In this document: one piece after another, positions 34,058 to 44,127 of the stretch
How the letters are laid out: each line of letters begins with the position of its first letter
Numbering within the stretch: position 1 is the first letter of the stretch
Origin: Teratosphaeria epicoccoides
Lineage: Eukaryota > Ascomycota > Dothideomycetes > Mycosphaerellales > Teratosphaeriaceae
Length of the DNA: 64,000 nucleotides
Direction: 5' to 3'
NCBI GenBank assembly: GCA_021401465.1
Contig: JADDMT010000006.1
Location: 124,001 to 188,000, forward strand
Made by a program: the position numbers and the translations under genes
The notes under the pieces: generated by a model
Told to the model about the DNA's origin: nothing
Databases searched by the model: none
The model's input: the letters and a program-made list of their open reading frames with translations, nothing else

Positions 34058-34286
34058 AAGTTGTTGGGCACGGCAGATCTCGACATCAAAGCCTGGATGC
34101 CCATGCCTGTACTCCTGGGAGCAGGACAGGCGAACACAGGCGTGGCTATCGTATGGACGGTCTCAAAGAGGATGAGACATGCAAGTCCGTACTAAGCACG
34201 AGTCTTCCTACTCGTGTTTCATCGCACACAAAGGTATACAGACACAAAAACAGTTGTTGCATGAATGCCAACGTTCCCCTTTGGTC

Positions 34287-35160
34287 ATGAGTCATGCGAC
34301 AATGCCGCCAAACGCCGACAGAAATCTCCCACTCGCTCCACTATCAACACCCAACAATAATTTGGTCGCGCAACCCATCATGGCCTCGCTGGCAGCCACC
34401 CCGGAGGCAGAGACATTTGATCCGCTACCGAAACCTGTTGAGCCCCTTTCAAACCAGATAGCAACGATATACGCCAATGCACATCCAGTCGTCCTTCTCT
34501 CGATTGTTTTTGTCAACTTCCGCCTCTTGGTACTCGACCCAGTCAGCACGCTCACAGCTCTTGCACCGATCACCTCTCTATTGCAAGCTGCGTACTGTAT
34601 AATATGCTTGCCTTCGACCGGTCAAGCTCCACCGCCAAAGCCGGGGCAGAAAAAGAAGGCAGCGAAGACGGGACAGGACATGTGGGCGAGGATCGTGGTA
34701 CGTCGCATCCATACATCTATGTACCCTTGTATCCGTATTGATATCTCTATTTCAGCCAGCATGCCTCTCCTTCGTCCTCGCCCTCACGCTCTCCACACCT
34801 CTGCTCTATATCCTCGTCATCCTCTTCGGTGCTCCAATAACGACGCACCACCCTCATACTCTCCTGTTTGCTCTTCACCTGGCCCTCCTGACGACACCAC
34901 AGCTCTTTTACACGCACGGTTTGGACGCGCAGACTTGGTTGCGCATTGCGAGTCTGCAACTGCCGATCGACGAGGTGTATGGAATGGGATTGGGGGCTCT
35001 TGCGGGGGCGTGGGTAGGCGCGATACCTATACCCTTGGACTGGGATCGGGAATGGCAGAAGTGGCCGGTGACTATGCTTGTGGGACTGTACATGGGAGCC
35101 GTGGCGGGTAAGGTGTTGGGTGGTCTTGTCTTTAAGGGATCGAGGATACAATTGCGATGA
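34287..35160 (+). CDS. GPI11: GPI-anchor biosynthesis protein PIG-F/Gpi11
   Basis: Exons 34287-34697 and 34756-35160, 271 residues from ATG 34287; later Met codons (34302, 34380) are possible starts. PIG-F is the ER membrane partner that stabilises PIG-O/PIG-G (Gpi13/Gpi7), which add ethanolamine phosphate to GPI mannose. Hydrophobic segments: VVLLSIVFVNFRLLVLDP, the region after the intron LSFVLALTLSTPLLYILVIL, TLLFALHLALLTTPQLFY, and GLGALAGAWVGAIPIP. The signature WLRIASLQLPIDEVYG and the terminal PLDWDREWQKWPVT are diagnostic of the family. The 58-bp intron (GTACGT, TTTCAG) is phase 0 and restores ARIVPACLSF. Confidence 0.92.
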
Positions 35161-35973
35161 GCCAGCTTCTATCATGTCACATCGCACATCTGAGCGTTGT
35201 TGCTGCATGTTGCTGGTAGTAGCAGCGTCACGCCGCTGCCGGCGCCAATTTCGAGCATTGGCTCCTCCGGGCCAATGCGCCCTCTGTCTGACTACTTCAC
35301 CAAGCCATGAACATGCTTGTCCCGGACACGCGGAAGGACGACCAGGCGGCTTGAATGGTAAACATTTGGGAGGGGAAGTGACGAAGTCTCTTTGGGTCTG
35401 GTTGCAAGCTGTCGTCGAGCAATACATCCAACCCGCATGTGACGATGTCAAGATGGAGACAGGTTGGAGCCGCACACGGCTTAACATTTCCGCCACATCG
35501 GAATGCCGCCGCTCGCATCAGATTGGGTACTGAGGAAGAGAGAGGTTGACCCACGGACTCGACATCCGCTGGGGGGTCGACAGCGGCGATGATAGGAAGG
35601 ACAGAGAGGTGTAGAGCTCGCAGGTCACTGATCGATGTGTTGGTGCAACATAGCTGATTCACGCCACAGGCGAGTCTATGCATAGTTGCTGAGCTCGTTC
35701 ATCCTCGATGTCAATATTCAGCTATTGCTGGACTTTGCGCCTGACACAGAATGCGCAAGCGGCTTTGCCCAGGCTATGATAGGTATTCTCGTCAGGCATG
35801 AAATGATACACAAGTGGGTGACGAAGCTTGGAAAAGATGGGTTGGGTGACGGTCTGCCCAAAGGACCTCGGCACTTCAGCTGTCCGCCCAGACAGAACAA
35901 CAACACACGGGATGCATCGGCATCAACATCGACGTTGCGAGATAATTTTGGGTGGGCGTGATTCTTCTTCACT
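35161..35973. other. intergenic, nothing recognised
   Basis: Overlapping short frames on both strands without motifs, between GPI11 and the SDR remnant. Confidence 0.5.
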
Positions 35974-36977
35974 ATGTCCAAACTTGTCCTGCACACAGCC
36001 ATGGCCGCCCACGCTGCAGCCTCTGCTAACCTCTCTGTCCCGGCCCTTTTCGACTTCAAGTCCCATGTTGTCCTCATCACTGGCGGTGCCAGCGGCCTCG
36101 GTGAAATGGCTGCTCAAGCCTTCGTGCAGAACGGCGCTCGCGTGATTATCGCCAGCAGAAAACAGGCAGAGCTCGAGAAGACCTCCAGACGACTCAACGA
36201 CTTGGGACTGGAAAGTGCGAGTGGGTTGTGGCAGACTTGAAGGATAAGAAGGGTTGTGAGGATCTGGCCGCGAAAGTGAAGGCGGAGACGGACCGGTTGA
36301 CGGTCCTGTTGAATCATTCGGGCGCTACTTGGTTTGAACATCTTCTTATGTTGAGGTCGGGCTGTACTTGCTAATCATCGTGGCCAAGGGGTGCTCCTTA
36401 CGATGACTTTCCCGAATCAGATCTACGCTCTGAATGTGAAGGCAATGTTCTACACCACAGTGCTCTTGCATTCTTTGCTCACCAAAGGCGCTACCGCGGA
36501 CCACCCATCTCGCGTCATTAACATTGCCTCCATGGCTGGCATCATGACCACAGACGTCACAGTCGGGGACGAAGGAGGTCTTGCCGCGCCTGGCAGTGGC
36601 ACCTGGAGTTACGGGCCTAGCAAAGCTGCTTGCATTCACCTCAGCAAGATGCAGGCAAGTAAACTTGTTTCAGAACATGTGACCGTGAACTGCGTGTGTC
36701 CTGGTGCTTTTCCGAGTCGTGAGTCTCGTCTCTTTTGCTCTCTCCAGTATTTATGTTGACAAGCCTTGCACAGGTGTGACTCAATTTGGCTTCGATATGG
36801 CAGCAGTTCAGCCAACCGGTCGTTCGGGCAAGCCTGAGGACTTTGCAGGGCTGATCCTGTTCATTTGCAGTATGGGGGCCGCACATATGACTGGGAATGT
36901 ATTTTGAGATCGATGGAGGTAGCGTGCTCAGTGGTTTCAAGTCGAAGAAGAAGAACCAGCGCCAGGGTAAGCTGTGA
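35974..36977 (+). pseudogene. short-chain dehydrogenase/reductase with three frame breaks
   Basis: SDR family oxidoreductase. The NAD(P)-binding Gly motif is intact (VVLITGGASGLGEMAA), as are VVADLKDKKGC, the N-S-G segment (LLNHSGATWGAPYDDFP), the catalytic Ser/Tyr/Lys block (VINIASMAG ... WSYGPSKAA) and the C-terminal CPGAFPS ... GRSGKPEDFAGLILFI. But the frame shifts by one base near 36200-36212, again near 36415-36421, and at a TTTT run at 36901-36905, after which EIDGGSVLSGFK would continue to a stop at 36977. Two introns read normally: 36332-36388 (GCTAAT branch point) and 36719-36773 (GTGAGT). Either a recent pseudogene or a gene damaged by assembly indels. Substrate unknown. Confidence 0.75.
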
Positions 36978-37078
36978 CATCACACTGAGCAGTCAAATTT
37001 GTCAAGGCCCGACGGTCAATTGTACGTCTACGTATCGTATATCGTGTGATATTTGGCTGATCGTCAAAGTGACTCAAG

Positions 37079-38177
37079 TTACTTATCCAGTCCCAGCGCC
37101 TCCCGTGTGTTGTACTTGTAATCAATCTCGCCATGCCAGTAATTAGCCGTCGTAGGCTTCGCCACCAGCCACGCTGTGTCAAGAGCCTGAAGCACTTCCT
37201 CCGGAAGAGGTCCCTTCTCCAGGTCCTTCAGATTCTGCTCCAGTTGCGCCTCGCTACTCACACCAATGATAATCCCATCGTTTCCGTCCTTGATCTTGAG
37301 CTGACTGTGGTTCGTCAACCAGCGGAAAGCAGTCTCCAGCAGCGTAAGATTGTGTTTCGCAACGACCGGCTCAACGACTTTGAGCGCCTCGAATGTCGCA
37401 TCCTTGAAGTATCGCTTGCGGTACATCTCGCCCATGCGGCCAACAGAGTCGCTGTACCGGCCCTCCGTAGGTGTTTCAGTAGACTTGTACTTCCCACTAA
37501 AGATCCCGCCTGCAATGGGATTGTAGACCACGATGTCGAGTCCGTAACGCCGGCATGCCGGAATAAGTTCGGGCTCGATCGAGCGGGTAATGGCGTTATA
37601 CATTCCCTGCCAGATAGTTGGACGGACCCAGTTGTTCATCTTGCAGAGCATGACCACTTCAGCCACCTCATAGGCGGTGAAGTTAGAGAGACCGAGCTGG
37701 ACGAATTTGCCTTGCTTGTGCATCTCATTCAGTTTCTTCAGTGGCTCTTGGAATGGCAAAGTCCGGTCTGCGGCATGGAGGTAGAAGATGTCAACGCAAT
37801 CAGTTCCGAGCTCGGAGAGTGACTTATTCAACATTTCTTCAATCTTATCTGCAGCATGCGCTTTGACTTCATGCGGATACCACTTTGTAGCCACGGAGAG
37901 TCCGCGCTCCTTCCACTTGGCGTCACGAGAGAAGGCCTCCTGCTTGCCGCCAACATAGACCCGGGCGGTATCGATCTCGTTGTGACCTGCTGCTTGGAAC
38001 TTGTCCAGGATGGAGTTATAGGTGTCAAGGCTGGTGATACGGGCTCCTGTTGACGGGTCGGGGCTGTGTTACGTTAGCCATCATGGTATATGAAGTGCTA
38101 AGTGGCAAGGAAACTTGCCCAAAGGTCATTGTGCCTAGAATGACTCTAGGCTTGCCGGTCGACGTTAGCAGAGGCAT
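37079..38177 (-). CDS. aldo-keto reductase, AKR7 (aflatoxin-aldehyde reductase) type
   Basis: Exons 38177-38119 and 38063-37079 give 347 residues. NADPH-dependent carbonyl reductase with the AKR barrel. Catalytic residues visible: Asp and Tyr in NEIDTARVY, Lys in SVATKWYP and His in VDIFYLHAAD. Further family text: RVILGTMTFG, QLGLSNFTAYEV, VVYNPIAGGIFSGKY, TAFRWLTNHS and IIIGVSSEAQLEQNL. The single intron (55 bp) again needs a GC donor: GCAAGT at 38118, CTAAC branch point, ACACAG acceptor, phase 2, giving TMTFG-PDPSTGARI. The nearby GTTTCC would give the wrong phase. Converges on the SDR remnant about 100 bp away. Complete; physiological substrate unknown. Confidence 0.92.
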
Positions 38178-38969
38178 TCTGGCGGTTGTGGTTTTGCTAA
38201 AAAGCCTATGGATCAATGGGTTCTGGCTGGATGTGCGGAGAGATGGATGTTTCAATAGCTGATGGAACATGTACTTGACTTCAAGACACTCATGGAAAAT
38301 GGTACCGACTTGCTTTTGGGGGACTTCGGACTTCATGGACGGGGATTGATGGTATCTCCGGATGTTATCCGACAGATCCCAGGCACAGCTACCCGAATGA
38401 CGTTGCAACAACGCCGTGGAATAAGAGACTTGTCTCGCAGCTAGGACGATGGACAATGTGTGCCTGGATGCTGTCTACATTTGGTCTCACATTTCATAGA
38501 TCTGGACAGCCTTCTCGTTGTGATCAGACGCACGTAAGCAGGTATCGAGGCCAACATCCACGACTCAATGTTCCTGATCCGTGTCGGTACAGAAATGTAT
38601 GCTACAGTGGCTCCTCTAGCGTCAAGCAATGGATTCTGTCCGGTCAAATCATGATGCGAACAGTAGGCAGATTGCTCCCATCGAAACAATGCCATGACAG
38701 GCAGGCGTGGTGTACCGAGCGGTTTTACCGTACAGTAGAGCTCGACTGGTGCAGTGCCCCGAATGCTACGATAGGACATGTGAGATCATCTTTGCTCTCG
38801 TATGCGTCGCTATCATGGCAGGAATAGTAGTCCAAGCGCCCAGTCTAGCTGAGCAAGCTCGATAATGGTAGAACATCATCAATGGAGCGGTGGGACATTG
38901 TTGGCTCTCATCCTGTCAGGACTTGATCCATTATTCGAGCTTGCATGCACTTCTTGGCTTCCCTTACAA
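38178..38969. other. intergenic, nothing recognised
   Basis: Upstream of the aldo-keto reductase and downstream of the GDPD gene. Short frames only. Confidence 0.5.
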
Positions 38970-39896
38970 TCATGCTCCTCGATGCCACTGGCGCAAACAT
39001 CTTGCCAAACCACACACCCACAACCTCCAAACCTCCAGATAACTTTTCCATTTTATTCCAGGCCACCTCTCCACAACGCTGTCGTCAAACCCATCGCGGA
39101 CCCTCAGAAACATCTCCGGATCATCTGTGATGACGCCATCCAACTTCCGTCGAATACACCACTCCATCCGGTCCTCCGTATTGACCGTCCAAGCAATGAC
39201 CTTCCGATGATACTTCTCCCGCGCGTCGCGGAGGAATGGGCGACCACCAGGTCCAACGAGTATGGGGAGGCCTATGTTGAACCCCACATCTGGAAATCGG
39301 AAGAAGTGGCGCGCGTAGCATGTCGAAATGCCAATGTGTACGACCGGGAAACCAGGTGAATTCTTCAGAGCAAGAGGCAAGAATTTGGCAGCCCAGATGC
39401 CTAAGACCACGCGGTCTTCCCACTTGCGCTTGTTGCCAACAGGCGCGGACGCGATTGTGTAGGCTATCAGACGCATGATCTGGTCTGCATTATTGTCGAG
39501 CTTGATGTCGAGGAGAACCCACATATCCTCTAGACCCGGCTCAGAGAGATAGGTGAGCAGGTCTAGAAGCCGGGGCATATGTTCGTGAGGTGACTCAACG
39601 GTCGTGAGGTCTTTGATCTCATCCCAAGTCTTGTCTATGATCTTATCGGGTCTGCCAAAACACCTTTTGAGCGTAGCATCGTGACTTATTACGACGACCT
39701 CATCTTTCGTGACGTGGAGATCTGTTTCTATCGCGTGTGCGCCTGCCTGAACTGCGCCTCTGAATGCTGCCAACGTGTTCTCAGGATGCTTTGCGTTATA
39801 CCCTCGATGCGCGATACACTGCGGCATCTTTCTCTTCTTCTTGTCCTCGATTTGCGTAACCCATTTCGGCGCCGGAAACACGCTGTCTTCTGGCAT
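38970..39896 (-). CDS. glycerophosphodiester phosphodiesterase (Pgc1-like)
   Basis: Single exon, 308 residues. GDPD enzymes cleave glycerophosphodiesters; the closest fungal model by layout is yeast Pgc1, a phosphatidylglycerol phospholipase C. The active-site block reads IAHRGYNAKHPENTLAAF, then AIETDLHVTKDEVVVISHDATLKRC, which supplies the catalytic His pair and metal-binding Glu/Asp/His. WVLLDIKL and IAWTVNTEDRMEWCIRRKLDGVITDDP are the later barrel strands with the conserved Trp-Thr-Val. The tail contains one hydrophobic stretch (YLEVWRLWVCGLARCL) that may bind lipid or a membrane. The start at 39896 precedes the domain by about 25 residues; an internal Met (MPQCIAHRG) is possible. Confidence 0.9.
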   Translation of the reverse strand: MPEDSVFPAPKWVTQIEDKKKRKMPQCIAHRGYNAKHPENTLAAFRGAVQAGAHAIETDLHVTKDEVVVISHDATLKRCFGRPDKIIDKTWDEIKDLTTVESPHEHMPRLLDLLTYLSEPGLEDMWVLLDIKLDNNADQIMRLIAYTIASAPVGNKRKWEDRVVLGIWAAKFLPLALKNSPGFPVVHIGISTCYARHFFRFPDVGFNIGLPILVGPGGRPFLRDAREKYHRKVIAWTVNTEDRMEWCIRRKLDGVITDDPEMFLRVRDGFDDSVVERWPGIKWKSYLEVWRLWVCGLARCLRQWHRGA

Positions 39897-41484
39897 CGTG
39901 ATGGTGGATGTCAGCTTCTCGACTCTTCGCTCTCAAAGTGTGTCGACGCCATTCTTTCATAGATGACAGGCTGAAGCTGATATCGGAGGCGAGGGAGCAA
40001 TGCTACTGCGATACCGGCACTAGGACGAAGTTTAGTTGACCGCAGGACAGAGACGAGAATGATGCTGTTCAGAACGTGCGATGCAGAACGAGGTGAAGAC
40101 ATGTCCTTCGCTCTGGCATACTATAAGGGACCGCCATACACGCTGACGCTACGAGTACAAAAGAAGTGGATATGATACGCCCACGCTGTCCACCTGCTGA
40201 CCCTCACCTGAGCATGAGCTTCGGCAAAGAGAGCACTTTGCACATGAAAGAAGGTTCATTGCCATCCCGCCCTCGTAGTGAGACTATGCATGAGAAGAGG
40301 CGAATGAGTGAGATGGGGTATTTTAGACAGGAGCGTCGATGGTCAGCCGGGACCAAGGATCAAAGAAAGCCGACTCGGGACAATGATCGTATGGGCTGCC
40401 AGCCAATGGACACTACACAGCATGATGCGGGCTTGCCAATCCGATGCAGACGCAATATGTGAATGGCTACGATGTTTCAGCTCTGAACGATTCCGGTAGA
40501 TGCACCAGCTGCAGGTCCACAATCCACCATACAAGCCAGCCCAAGCGATGGAGCTGATAGCCTCTTCGAACGCTGCAATTGTAGAACCATTCCTGACACA
40601 GCGCAACGAGTACTACCTCCATCCGCACGAGCGACCTTCCATCAGCCTTGCGCGGTCGGTCTCAACTACCTTCAACATCCAAAGCATCATCCTGTCTGAC
40701 CTCGCGCGTAATGGGTGCTCCTTTCAGGTAAAGCACGCTATGGATGGTGATCTGGTTGATTGAACACGAGGCCTGCTCGATCTGTATTCCACGAATCGAT
40801 ACCGGCCGCTGCTGCCGTGGACAGCAATTTCACTCAGAGGTCTAAGTTGACCTCACCTGCCAGCTCCTCCTTCCCGTCAGTCTCTCTTGCGCCGCCAGTG
40901 AGTACCCATCGCAAAGCATTCTGCGCATTGGCTGAGCCGGCACACCGCCTCGGAAAGCGCCACAGAGGACCTCTGCAAACGACTGACTTGATCTTGCCGG
41001 TCTAAGGTCTGCATGGCGCCACACGGCTTGCATTCCACTGATCTTGGAGAAGTACAACTATTGCTGGCCGATACTCAATACGTCGTCCAGCGTTCAGCGC
41101 ACCAAGAGTGCCACCATTCTTTGGCTTCGAAGCCATAATGTTGTTCCCATTTTGACGTATTTGGGCTTTATCTTTGTGGCCGGCGTTCAAACCGGAAGAC
41201 AATTGCTCTCTGCCATTATGCGCGTTGTGAACCGGCGATTTGTCGCCTCGAAGCTTCATTTGCTGGATCGCTTGAAAATAGCAAATGCCATTGGCTGGTC
41301 ACGACTGGTGCAGCGTTTGAGTCGCGATTGCCTAAATTTGATCGCAGAGGATCGAAAGAAGGAAGAGTGGGGCTGTCGCATGCGCCTTTCTCATGACGCG
41401 ACTTCGCATTTGCCTTCCTACACTCAACACAAACATGCCACGATAACATTTTCGCGGCAGCTGCATGAGCGGCTGAAATTACGC
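39897..41484. other. intergenic, nothing recognised
   Basis: Divergent promoter region between the GDPD gene (minus) and the peroxin gene (plus). The peroxin frame is open upstream from 41044, but the added 147 residues look like translated leader. Confidence 0.5.
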
Positions 41485-42990
41485 ATGGAAGACATGAATG
41501 AACACTCCTCTGCCAACCGCGACGAGCCAATTCCGGTTGTCAAGATCCCATCCCACGAAGACGCCGACGATTCTCATACCACTTCTGAGGCCTCGGAAGC
41601 TGAGCTGAAGCAGAGCACAAGAGTGAGAATAAAGGAGCAAGCAGGCAAGCTCAAAGATACCTTGAGCGATTTCAGTGGGTCGGATGATGGCGAAGGCAGG
41701 CCAGGCATGCGCGACAGGCTCTTCGCGGGCATAATGTCGCAGATCCTGCCATCGGAGGAGATGGATGAGGACGAAGAGCATGGAAGGGCTGGCACCGCTG
41801 CGCCCAAGGCAAAGGACAGGCGCAGCAGGGAGTACGTCGAAAGGCCGAACTTCAGCATTCCCATGATGAGCAGCAACTTCCGCCGCTTCAATGCAAGGGT
41901 GGGAGTGTTGTTTATCATGCAGAACAGGGTACTACATCTGTTTACTTGGAAGCATCCTACGACCACGCTGTCCTTCCTGGCCATATACAGTCTCCTCGCG
42001 CTGCAGCCCTCCTTACTGCCGGCTCTGCCTCTAGTCGCCGTGCTCTTCTGGATCATGATTCCCTCCTTTCTGGCAAGGCACCCCGCACCCGCAAATGACC
42101 CTAGAGTCGAGCCATCATATAGAGGGCCGCCCATTGCCCCACCAAGCCGGGTGAAGCCAGCGCCAGAGATGAGCAAGGACTTCTTTCGCAACATGCGCGA
42201 CCTGCAAAACAGCATGGAAGACTTCTCTCGACTACACGATGCTGCCAATGAGTACATCGTCCCCTACATCAACTTTTCGGACGAGGCTATCAGCTCGCTC
42301 CTGTTCGTCGCTGCATGCACCCTCACATGCGCTGCATTCATAGGCTCTCATCTAGTACCCTGGCGGACCATAATCCTAATTGCTGGATGGACAATGATGC
42401 TCGCTGGCCACCCTGAGGCACAAAACCTCATGCTGAGCCCAAAAACCCTGAGCCAAGTGCGACATCACATTGAAGGCCTGCAGCACTGGCTCCAGCATAT
42501 CATCTCTACTGACATTGTCCTCGACGAACCGCCGGAAGTAAGACAGGTGGAGATCTTTGAGCTGCAGAAGCATTACGCCTCGACTGGGTCATGGGAGGCC
42601 TGGCTCTTCAGTCCTTCGCCTTACGATCCACTTTCGCCGGCACGAACCTCAGGATCTCGAGCTCAGGGCACGCAGTTCTTCGAGGACGTACAGCCGCCTG
42701 CTGGGTGGAGGTGGAAGGACAAGAAATGGATTCTGGATCTGTGGAGCTTGGAATGGGTCGAGCAGAGGATGATCTCGGGGGTCGAAGTCGAAACGGATGG
42801 CGAGCGCTGGGTGTACGACCTGTCGGAGGAAGTGTTGGAGGATATGACGGTCAAGAGCAAAGGCAAGGCGCTGAAAGGGAAAGACAGGATAGTGCCGAGA
42901 AGCGGGTGGAAAAAGGGGACAGGTGAAGGCGAGCAAGGTGGATGGAGAAGACGGCGGTGGATCAGGCAGGTAGAGAGGAGGGCCTCGTAG
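41485..42990 (+). CDS. Pex24-family peroxin with dysferlin domain (Pex28-32 type)
   Basis: Single exon, 501 residues from ATG 41485 (MEDMNEHSSANRDE). Integral membrane protein of the Pex24/Pex28-Pex32 family, which controls peroxisome number and ER-peroxisome contacts. An acidic, Ser-rich N-terminus is followed by LFAGIMSQILPSEE, then two hydrophobic hairpins: TLSFLAIYSLLALQP...LPLVAVLFWIMIPSFL and SLLFVAACTLTCAAFIG...IILIAGWTMMLAGHP. The C-terminal third is a dysferlin module: VRQVEIFELQKH, then PPAGWRWKDKKWILDLWSL and DGERWVYDL with the conserved Trp pattern. It ends in a basic tail rich in Lys/Arg/Gly. Which of the yeast paralogues it matches cannot be told. Confidence 0.88.
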   Translation: MEDMNEHSSANRDEPIPVVKIPSHEDADDSHTTSEASEAELKQSTRVRIKEQAGKLKDTLSDFSGSDDGEGRPGMRDRLFAGIMSQILPSEEMDEDEEHGRAGTAAPKAKDRRSREYVERPNFSIPMMSSNFRRFNARVGVLFIMQNRVLHLFTWKHPTTTLSFLAIYSLLALQPSLLPALPLVAVLFWIMIPSFLARHPAPANDPRVEPSYRGPPIAPPSRVKPAPEMSKDFFRNMRDLQNSMEDFSRLHDAANEYIVPYINFSDEAISSLLFVAACTLTCAAFIGSHLVPWRTIILIAGWTMMLAGHPEAQNLMLSPKTLSQVRHHIEGLQHWLQHIISTDIVLDEPPEVRQVEIFELQKHYASTGSWEAWLFSPSPYDPLSPARTSGSRAQGTQFFEDVQPPAGWRWKDKKWILDLWSLEWVEQRMISGVEVETDGERWVYDLSEEVLEDMTVKSKGKALKGKDRIVPRSGWKKGTGEGEQGGWRRRRWIRQVERRAS

Positions 42991-44119
42991 GCAGGTCAAA
43001 TAGAAATTCCATCTTCTGAAAATGGTGGCCCGTGCATCTCGGACAGCCCTCCACAGGGTTCGGCCCGGCTATATTTTGCACTTGGCACATCTCTCTGCAG
43101 GCTGTCACATGAGCTAGTACATGATCACGTAGAGCGCATCGGATTGCTGCAATTAGTCGTAATTTGCGACACAGAGCTGCACAATGTGCTAAAAATTGTT
43201 GTATTGTGCTGCAATACTGTTGCAATGCGCTGCAATTTGCGGCAAGAAGCAACGATTTCTCAATTTACACTGTAGCGGAGGTTTGGGAGGTATGGTTAAA
43301 ACTTGACTAGAGCATCATTTCAAGATTGATTTAGACTGCTAGGGAAGGCCGCCAATTTGATCTGTTAGAGTGATGGCATTTGTCCTGTAAGAGGAGTGCC
43401 TACCTTCTAGAGCCTTCTGTTGATCTTGAGTCAGCTTAGAGCTTACTGGATTCATCTATTGATTAATGGAAATGTTGAATGGAGGATATTGCGGAGTTTG
43501 AATGAATCAGATTATGAAAATTGATTGAGACCCAGGTAAAAGATTGATGATTTGATGTACTGTATTGATTAGTTATTGCTTGATTGTCGCTTGAGTATTC
43601 ATGGCTATCTAAGGAGAGGAGCCACCTCTTCATCTTGCTTATTAAGCTTCTAGAGTCTTCTACTAATTCGAAATCAGACGCAAATCAACTGATTCTAGAC
43701 AATTCTATTAATTGATTTATAATCAATATAGAACCTGGTAACTTCTAAAAGTATGCAGCTTACACTAATGCTTTGTAATGCGTCAGCTTTAGCTCCCTTC
43801 CTAACAGGATGACTAAAATAGTATATAGTCATCTCAAGAATTATGCAGCTTGCACACTTATTAGGGAGCACTATAATAGGCTCTTACAGGCTACGATGTG
43901 TTATGATACGCTATAATATGCTATAATGTGCTATAAAATGCTATCATATGCTATCATATGCTATAATATGCTATAATATGCTATAATATGCTATAGTATT
44001 AGCGCTATAGTATGCTATAATATGCTACAATGTACTACTATATACTACCTTGTGCTACATTGTGATATAATGTGTTACAATGTAGTGCAATTTGTCGCAA
44101 TTTGCGGATGGTCTGCACT
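42991..44119. other. AT-rich, gene-free island
   Basis: Base composition drops sharply after 43,260. There are no long frames. It contains the 10-bp minisatellite and, at both margins (43,140-43,260 and 44,060-44,110), related GCAATTTGYGGC/GTCGCAATTTGCGG motifs. It probably represents RIP-altered repeat sequence next to the hAT element. Confidence 0.6.
43891..44060. repeat. 10-bp AT-rich minisatellite (CTATAATATG)n
   Basis: Eight consecutive units in perfect 10-bp register from 43911 to 43990 (five variants of CTATAATATG, e.g. CTATCATATG and CTATAATGTG), followed by looser copies (CTATAGTATG, CTACAATGTA) to about 44060. Confidence 0.9.
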
Positions 44120-44127
44120 TGTACACT
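44120..44127. repeat. left target-site duplication of hAT element
   Basis: TGTACACT, identical to 46347-46354. Confidence 0.95.

Noticed and set aside
35635..35660. possible third C-W-C copy of the secreted family
   Set aside because: Only CWCN is present, preceded by a stop, with no signal peptide or upstream cysteine framework.
41044..41484. 147-residue N-terminal extension of the peroxin
   Set aside because: Reads like translated leader; starting at 41485 gives the acidic N-terminus normal for the family.
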